From NCBI RefSeq assembly GCF_024722015.1, contig NZ_JANQBD010000015.1, positions 124,001 through 188,000 of the forward strand: DNA of 64,000 nucleotides, in the 5' to 3' direction. Of this stretch, positions 60,201 through 64,000 are shown in pieces (position 1 is the first letter of the stretch; every line of letters starts with the position of its first letter). The notes under the pieces are model-generated. The model ran no database searches, had not been told where the DNA came from, and saw only the letters and a list, made by a program, of their open reading frames with translations. Both the position numbers and the translations under genes were made by a program. The stretch is from Paenibacillus radicis (ex Xue et al. 2023) (GTDB lineage Bacteria; Bacillota; Bacilli; Paenibacillales; NBRC-103111).

Positions 60201-62833
60201 TGATGTATGCAAAAGTCATTGTGGATGTCCCTGCAAAACAAACAAACCGCGCGTTTGACTATTTTATACCGGAGAAATTGCGAGAATGGGTTATGGTTGG
60301 CAGCCGGGTAGGCGTCCCTTTTGGCCCAAGGAAGCTGCAAGGGTTCGTTGTCGGATTGCAGGATCATGTGGACTACGACCCGGCCAAGGTGAAGCCGATT
60401 GCTGAAGTAATGGATTTGTACCCGCCCTTAACACCTGATCTGGTTGAGTTAGCCAGTTGGATAAGCAACACGTACTTATGCCACGAAATTACGGCACTGC
60501 AGGCGATGATACCTGGTGCTTTAAAGGCGAAGTACGAACGGCATGTGAAAATTTCGGATACTATGGCTGGTAAGCGCAATGATGAAAAGCACACCATAGG
60601 CCAACATTCGATGTTGCTGCCGGTGCAGGATGAAATCATTAGCTATGTCCGTGAAAAGGGATCGGTAGAAATCGAAACCTTACTGCAAAAGTTCGCTGCA
60701 GACGGTGGTTCCGTAAAGCAGCTGATGCTGGAGGGTACTTTAGTTGAGGTTCAGCTGATCAAAGACCGGATGGCTACCAAAAAGATATTGACGGTTATTC
60801 CCCATGAGGAGCCATCGCAGCTATTGGAATGGGCGGAGCAGCTGCCGGGAAGATCGGCTAAGCAGAAGGAAGTGCTTCAATACTTTGCGGAACGGCCATA
60901 CCCGATTAAGCTTAGTGAGCTTTTAAATGAGCTTAGCATCAGCGCGAGCACAGTCAAAGGATTGGCGGATAAAGGCTGGCTGGATATACAAGAGGTTGAA
61001 GTGTTCCGTGATCCCTACGCGGAGCGTTACTTTCGCAGAACGGAACCACTGCCGTTAATGCCGGAGCAGCAGCAAGTATTCGATCGAATTTCACAGGCTG
61101 TTCTGGATGTCAGGCATCAAGTATTTTTGCTGCAGGGAGTTACTGGAAGCGGTAAGACGGAGGTATACCTGCAGTCGATTCAAACCTGTCTGGATCAAGG
61201 CCGCGAGGCAATCGTGCTGGTTCCTGAGATTTCCTTGACGCCACAAATGGTTGAGCGGTTTAAAGGCCGCTTCGGCAATTTGGTAGCTGTATTACACAGC
61301 CGACTATCTCCTGGTGAGCGATACGATGAATGGCGCAAAATAATGCTCAAGCAGGTGAGCGTTGTAATTGGTGCGCGCTCGGCTATCTTTGCCCCTTTTA
61401 CCCGAATCGGGTTGATTATCATAGATGAGGAACATGAATCCTCTTACAAACAAGAGGAGAGCCCCAAATATCACGCACGCGATGTAGCCGTTGCTCGTGC
61501 TGGACAGCATCAGGCTGTAGTAGTGCTAGGCTCGGCTACACCATCGCTTGAAAGTATGTATGGGACGATGCGAAAGAATTCGGATAGAGCTTTGGAGCAA
61601 ATGTCGACGGCAACTGGAAATAGCTATACTGCAGCTGCCAAATCCGATTCGGCAGCGAGAGGTTCTATTACAGCTGCAACAACCTCCCAAGCCGCATGGA
61701 GTGGCACTATTCAACAGCAGGCAGCTCCATTCGAGCTGCTAACCATGAATAATCGCGTTGAGGGGCGTCCCCTTCCTCGTGTGCATATCATTGATATGAG
61801 AGAAGAACTTCGGGAGGGAAACCGCTCGATGTTCAGCCGTTCCTTGTATAAAGCGATTGAAGAACGGTTACACAAGAAAGAGCAGATAGTTTTGCTGCTG
61901 AACCGCCGCGGATATTCGACCTTCGTGATGTGCCGCACATGCGGATATGTCGCGCAGTGCCCTCATTGTGATATTTCCTTAACCTATCACCAAAGCTCGC
62001 GCGCCATACGATGCCACTATTGTGGTTATGCTGAACGTGAGGTGACCGTTTGCCCAAGCTGTACCAGCGAGCATATCCGTCACTTTGGCACAGGCACACA
62101 GCGAGTGGAGGAAGAATTGAGCAAGCTGTTCCCCGGAATCCGGGTAATCCGTATGGATGTAGATACAACAACCGAGAAGGGCTCCCATGAGAAATGGTTG
62201 ACCATGTTCGGCAACCGTCAAGCTGATCTTCTCTTAGGTACGCAAATGGTAGCTAAGGGACTTGATTTTCCCCATGTTACATTGGTGGGAGCATTAGCGG
62301 CTGACACGGTGCTTAACCTGCCCGATTTTCGTGCTGCAGAACGGACATTCCAATTGCTTACGCAGGTAGCAGGAAGGGCTGGACGGCATGAGCTGCCAGG
62401 GGAAGTGTATGTACAAACGTATGCGCCGGAGCATTACAGCATTATTAGCGCCAGCAGACATGACTACAACAGTTTTAAGGATAAAGAAATGACGCTTCGT
62501 AAATTCCATGAATATCCGCCATTTCATCGGCTTATCTTGATCACTTTATCGCATGAACAAATACCTTTGCTTATGAGGACGGCAGAAGCGTTGGCAGCAA
62601 GGCTGAAGGAGCTTGCCCAATCATTGGCTCCGCTCCCGATTGAAATTTTGGGCCCTGTGGCATCGCCAATTGCCCGCATCAAGGATAGATATCGGTTCCA
62701 ATGCATGATAAAATATCGGGGTGAAGCTTCCATTTCGGGTCTTGTACAGCAAGCTGTCGCATCGTTTGAAGATGTGGAGAGACAGCACAAGCTGACGATT
62801 AGTATCGATGTTGATCCGCAGGTATTGATGTAA
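60200..62833 (+). CDS. priA: Primosomal protein N' (PriA helicase)
   Basis: Replication-restart helicase, 877 residues (B. subtilis PriA has 805). N-terminal 3'-end-binding domain, then Walker A GVTGSGKTEVY, DEEH, GSATPS, and a zinc domain with eight cysteines (CRTCGYVAQCPHC, CHYCGY, CPSC). Between GSATPSLESM and LPRVHIIDM lies an insertion of about 50 residues (453-507), rich in Ala, Thr, Ser and Gln. ATG 60200 overlaps the coaBC stop; ATG 60203 is equally possible. Confidence 0.95.
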   Translation: MMYAKVIVDVPAKQTNRAFDYFIPEKLREWVMVGSRVGVPFGPRKLQGFVVGLQDHVDYDPAKVKPIAEVMDLYPPLTPDLVELASWISNTYLCHEITALQAMIPGALKAKYERHVKISDTMAGKRNDEKHTIGQHSMLLPVQDEIISYVREKGSVEIETLLQKFAADGGSVKQLMLEGTLVEVQLIKDRMATKKILTVIPHEEPSQLLEWAEQLPGRSAKQKEVLQYFAERPYPIKLSELLNELSISASTVKGLADKGWLDIQEVEVFRDPYAERYFRRTEPLPLMPEQQQVFDRISQAVLDVRHQVFLLQGVTGSGKTEVYLQSIQTCLDQGREAIVLVPEISLTPQMVERFKGRFGNLVAVLHSRLSPGERYDEWRKIMLKQVSVVIGARSAIFAPFTRIGLIIIDEEHESSYKQEESPKYHARDVAVARAGQHQAVVVLGSATPSLESMYGTMRKNSDRALEQMSTATGNSYTAAAKSDSAARGSITAATTSQAAWSGTIQQQAAPFELLTMNNRVEGRPLPRVHIIDMREELREGNRSMFSRSLYKAIEERLHKKEQIVLLLNRRGYSTFVMCRTCGYVAQCPHCDISLTYHQSSRAIRCHYCGYAEREVTVCPSCTSEHIRHFGTGTQRVEEELSKLFPGIRVIRMDVDTTTEKGSHEKWLTMFGNRQADLLLGTQMVAKGLDFPHVTLVGALAADTVLNLPDFRAAERTFQLLTQVAGRAGRHELPGEVYVQTYAPEHYSIISASRHDYNSFKDKEMTLRKFHEYPPFHRLILITLSHEQIPLLMRTAEALAARLKELAQSLAPLPIEILGPVASPIARIKDRYRFQCMIKYRGEASISGLVQQAVASFEDVERQHKLTISIDVDPQVLM

Positions 62834-62925
62834 AGCTTAACTCTTTTTAAGAGAATCTATTATTTGTTTTATTCATAAAAATTTATTTTATTGAGCTTTG
62901 TCTCTAAAGAAAGGTGTGTTAATAA

Positions 62926-63405
62926 ATGGCTATTAAAATTATTGTAAAGGATCCCGATCCAGTTCTGCGTGAGAAGTGCAAGCCTGTAACCAAAATTAAC
63001 TCAAACATCCATAAGCTTCTGAATGATATGGCCGATACGATGTATGATGCGGAAGGTGTAGGCTTGGCTGCGCCGCAGATCGGCATCCTTAAACGTGTTA
63101 TTGTAATGGATGTTGGGGATGAGAAGGGATTGATCGAGTTGATTAATCCTGAAGTCATCGAAACCGAAGGTGAGCAGTTTGGTCCTGAAGGCTGTTTGAG
63201 CATTCCTGGTATGAACGGTGATGTTCGCCGTGCGCTTCGGGTAGTTGTGAAAGGACTCGACCGTGACGGCAATGAAATCGTCGTAGAAGGTACGGAGCTG
63301 CTGGCACGATGCATTTTGCATGAAGTGGATCATTTGAACGGGGTGTTGTATACAGACCTAGCTGATAAGGTATACCGGGTTGACCCTAAGGGCGGTGAAG
63401 CATGA
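62926..63405 (+). CDS. def: Peptide deformylase
   Basis: Removes formyl from nascent proteins. The 159-residue metalloenzyme shows the three family motifs GVGLAAPQIG, EGCLSIPG (Cys ligand) and HEVDHLNG (HExxH type). ATG 62926 follows GAAAGGTGTG, after a 92-bp AT-rich gap. It overlaps fmt by 4 bp (ATGA), so the formylation and deformylation enzymes are made together. Confidence 0.97.
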   Translation: MAIKIIVKDPDPVLREKCKPVTKINSNIHKLLNDMADTMYDAEGVGLAAPQIGILKRVIVMDVGDEKGLIELINPEVIETEGEQFGPEGCLSIPGMNGDVRRALRVVVKGLDRDGNEIVVEGTELLARCILHEVDHLNGVLYTDLADKVYRVDPKGGEA

Positions 63406-64000
63406 GAGTAGTTTTTATGGGCACGCCGGAATTTGCCGTGCCTTCTTTACTTGTTTTGCTGGAAAGCGGGGTGCAGGTGGTCGGGGTTGTGACTCAACCA
63501 GACCGACCTGTCGGCCGCAAGCGGATTCTGACTCCTACACCGGTTAAGGCGGCTGCAGAGAAGCACGGTATTCCCGTGCTTCAGCCGGAGCGGCTGCGCC
63601 GTCCTGAGTCGGTTGAGGCATTGAGAGCGCTGCAGCCTGATTTAATTGTGACTGCAGCATATGGGCAAATATTGTCCAAGGCCGTGCTGGACATTCCGAA
63701 GCTGGGCTGCATTAATATTCATGCCTCCTTACTGCCTCAGTACCGCGGAGGCGCACCGATCCACTATGCCGTCATGAACGGTGATGCGGTGACGGGTGTG
63801 ACTATCATGTACATGGCAGAAGGATTAGATACTGGAGACATGATTAGCCATGTGGAGGTACCCATTGAGGATACGGACACAACGGGCTCTATGTTTGATA
63901 AGCTTAGCATCGCAGGAGCTCAGCTGTTAAAGGAGACGCTGCCGGAGCTTCTGGCAGGCGATGTACAAGCAGTAGCACAGAATGATGCGGAGGCGGTTTA
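63402..64000 (+). CDS. fmt: Methionyl-tRNA formyltransferase (3' partial)
   Basis: Formylates Met-tRNA(fMet) with 10-formyltetrahydrofolate to start translation. The first 199 residues are in the window and the gene continues past base 64000. Motifs are MGTPEFAVPSL at the start, INIHASLLPQYRGGAP with the catalytic Asn and His, and EGLDTGDM. ATG 63402 overlaps the def stop codon. Confidence 0.96.
   Translation, partial: MRVVFMGTPEFAVPSLLVLLESGVQVVGVVTQPDRPVGRKRILTPTPVKAAAEKHGIPVLQPERLRRPESVEALRALQPDLIVTAAYGQILSKAVLDIPKLGCINIHASLLPQYRGGAPIHYAVMNGDAVTGVTIMYMAEGLDTGDMISHVEVPIEDTDTTGSMFDKLSIAGAQLLKETLPELLAGDVQAVAQNDAEAV

Overview
The window is an ordinary piece of chromosome from a low-to-medium GC, endospore-former-type Firmicute. 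Protein content and gene order point to Bacillales, most likely Paenibacillus or a close relative; the genus is inferred from family resemblance, not from a marker search. Supporting features are Bacillus-like neighbourhoods (acsA divergent from acuA/acuC; rqcH-yloB ... yloC-remA-gmk-rpoZ-coaBC-priA-def-fmt), CcpA, RicF, YlaN, YlbG and YugN homologues, a tyrosyl T-box leader, strong AGGAGG-type ribosome sites and frequent GTG/TTG starts. I see no prophage, insertion sequence, CRISPR array, tRNA, rRNA or obvious defence island.

Layout. 1-5 kb: the end of a short-chain dehydrogenase, 6-phosphogluconate dehydrogenase, shikimate kinase, a rhodanese and a divergent EPSP synthase. 5-8 kb: a C39-like peptidase, a CoA-binding protein, thiE and a Q/N/S-rich protein with three internal repeats. 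8-14 kb: sugar uptake and its control, with a GlcNAc/glucose-family PTS EIICBA overlapping ptsI, then a DJ-1/PfpI protein, a small cysteine-pair protein and ccpA. 14-21 kb: mtnN, glyQS, then acetate/acetoin metabolism (acuC, acuA, acsA), with a tandem array of structured repeats lying where acuB would be in B. subtilis. 21-27 kb: a large PBP1A with FN3 domains, T-box-controlled tyrS and rpsD with its own leader. 27-37 kb: mixed housekeeping genes (VTT membrane protein, M29 aminopeptidase, an HPr-like protein without the active histidine, YlaN, a cation antiporter, Asp23, FtsW/SpoVE, YugN, an M20 amidohydrolase, a CBS protein, a Gfo/Idh dehydrogenase, a nuclease lipoprotein). 37-46 kb: an XPB-type helicase coupled to a helicase-associated protein, ricF, asparaginase, ylbG, an unknown gene, a LysR regulator, a PHP phosphoesterase and galU. 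46-49 kb: a variant IMP dehydrogenase and a repeat-bearing intergenic region. 49-64 kb: rqcH, a Ca2+ ATPase, dapF, yitJ, and the yloC-to-fmt housekeeping block, cut by the window end inside fmt.

How the parts fit. CcpA, the PTS proteins and the acetate genes form a carbon-catabolite theme; a cre-like sequence lies downstream of a candidate acsA promoter, and AcsA carries the C-terminal lysine motif that AcuA/AcuC homologues modify in B. subtilis. The strongest unusual signals are non-coding: two repeat families whose stems are kept while loops change or whose arms show compensatory changes (17628-18069 with a diverged copy at 25912-26025; 48592-48714), and a long inverted repeat at 33104-33186. 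Among proteins, those most worth a second look are the HPr-like protein lacking the phosphorylatable histidine, the divergent AroA and IMPDH, the three-repeat Q/N-rich protein, and the XPB/helicase-associated pair. I did not find a convincing wholly new multi-gene system.
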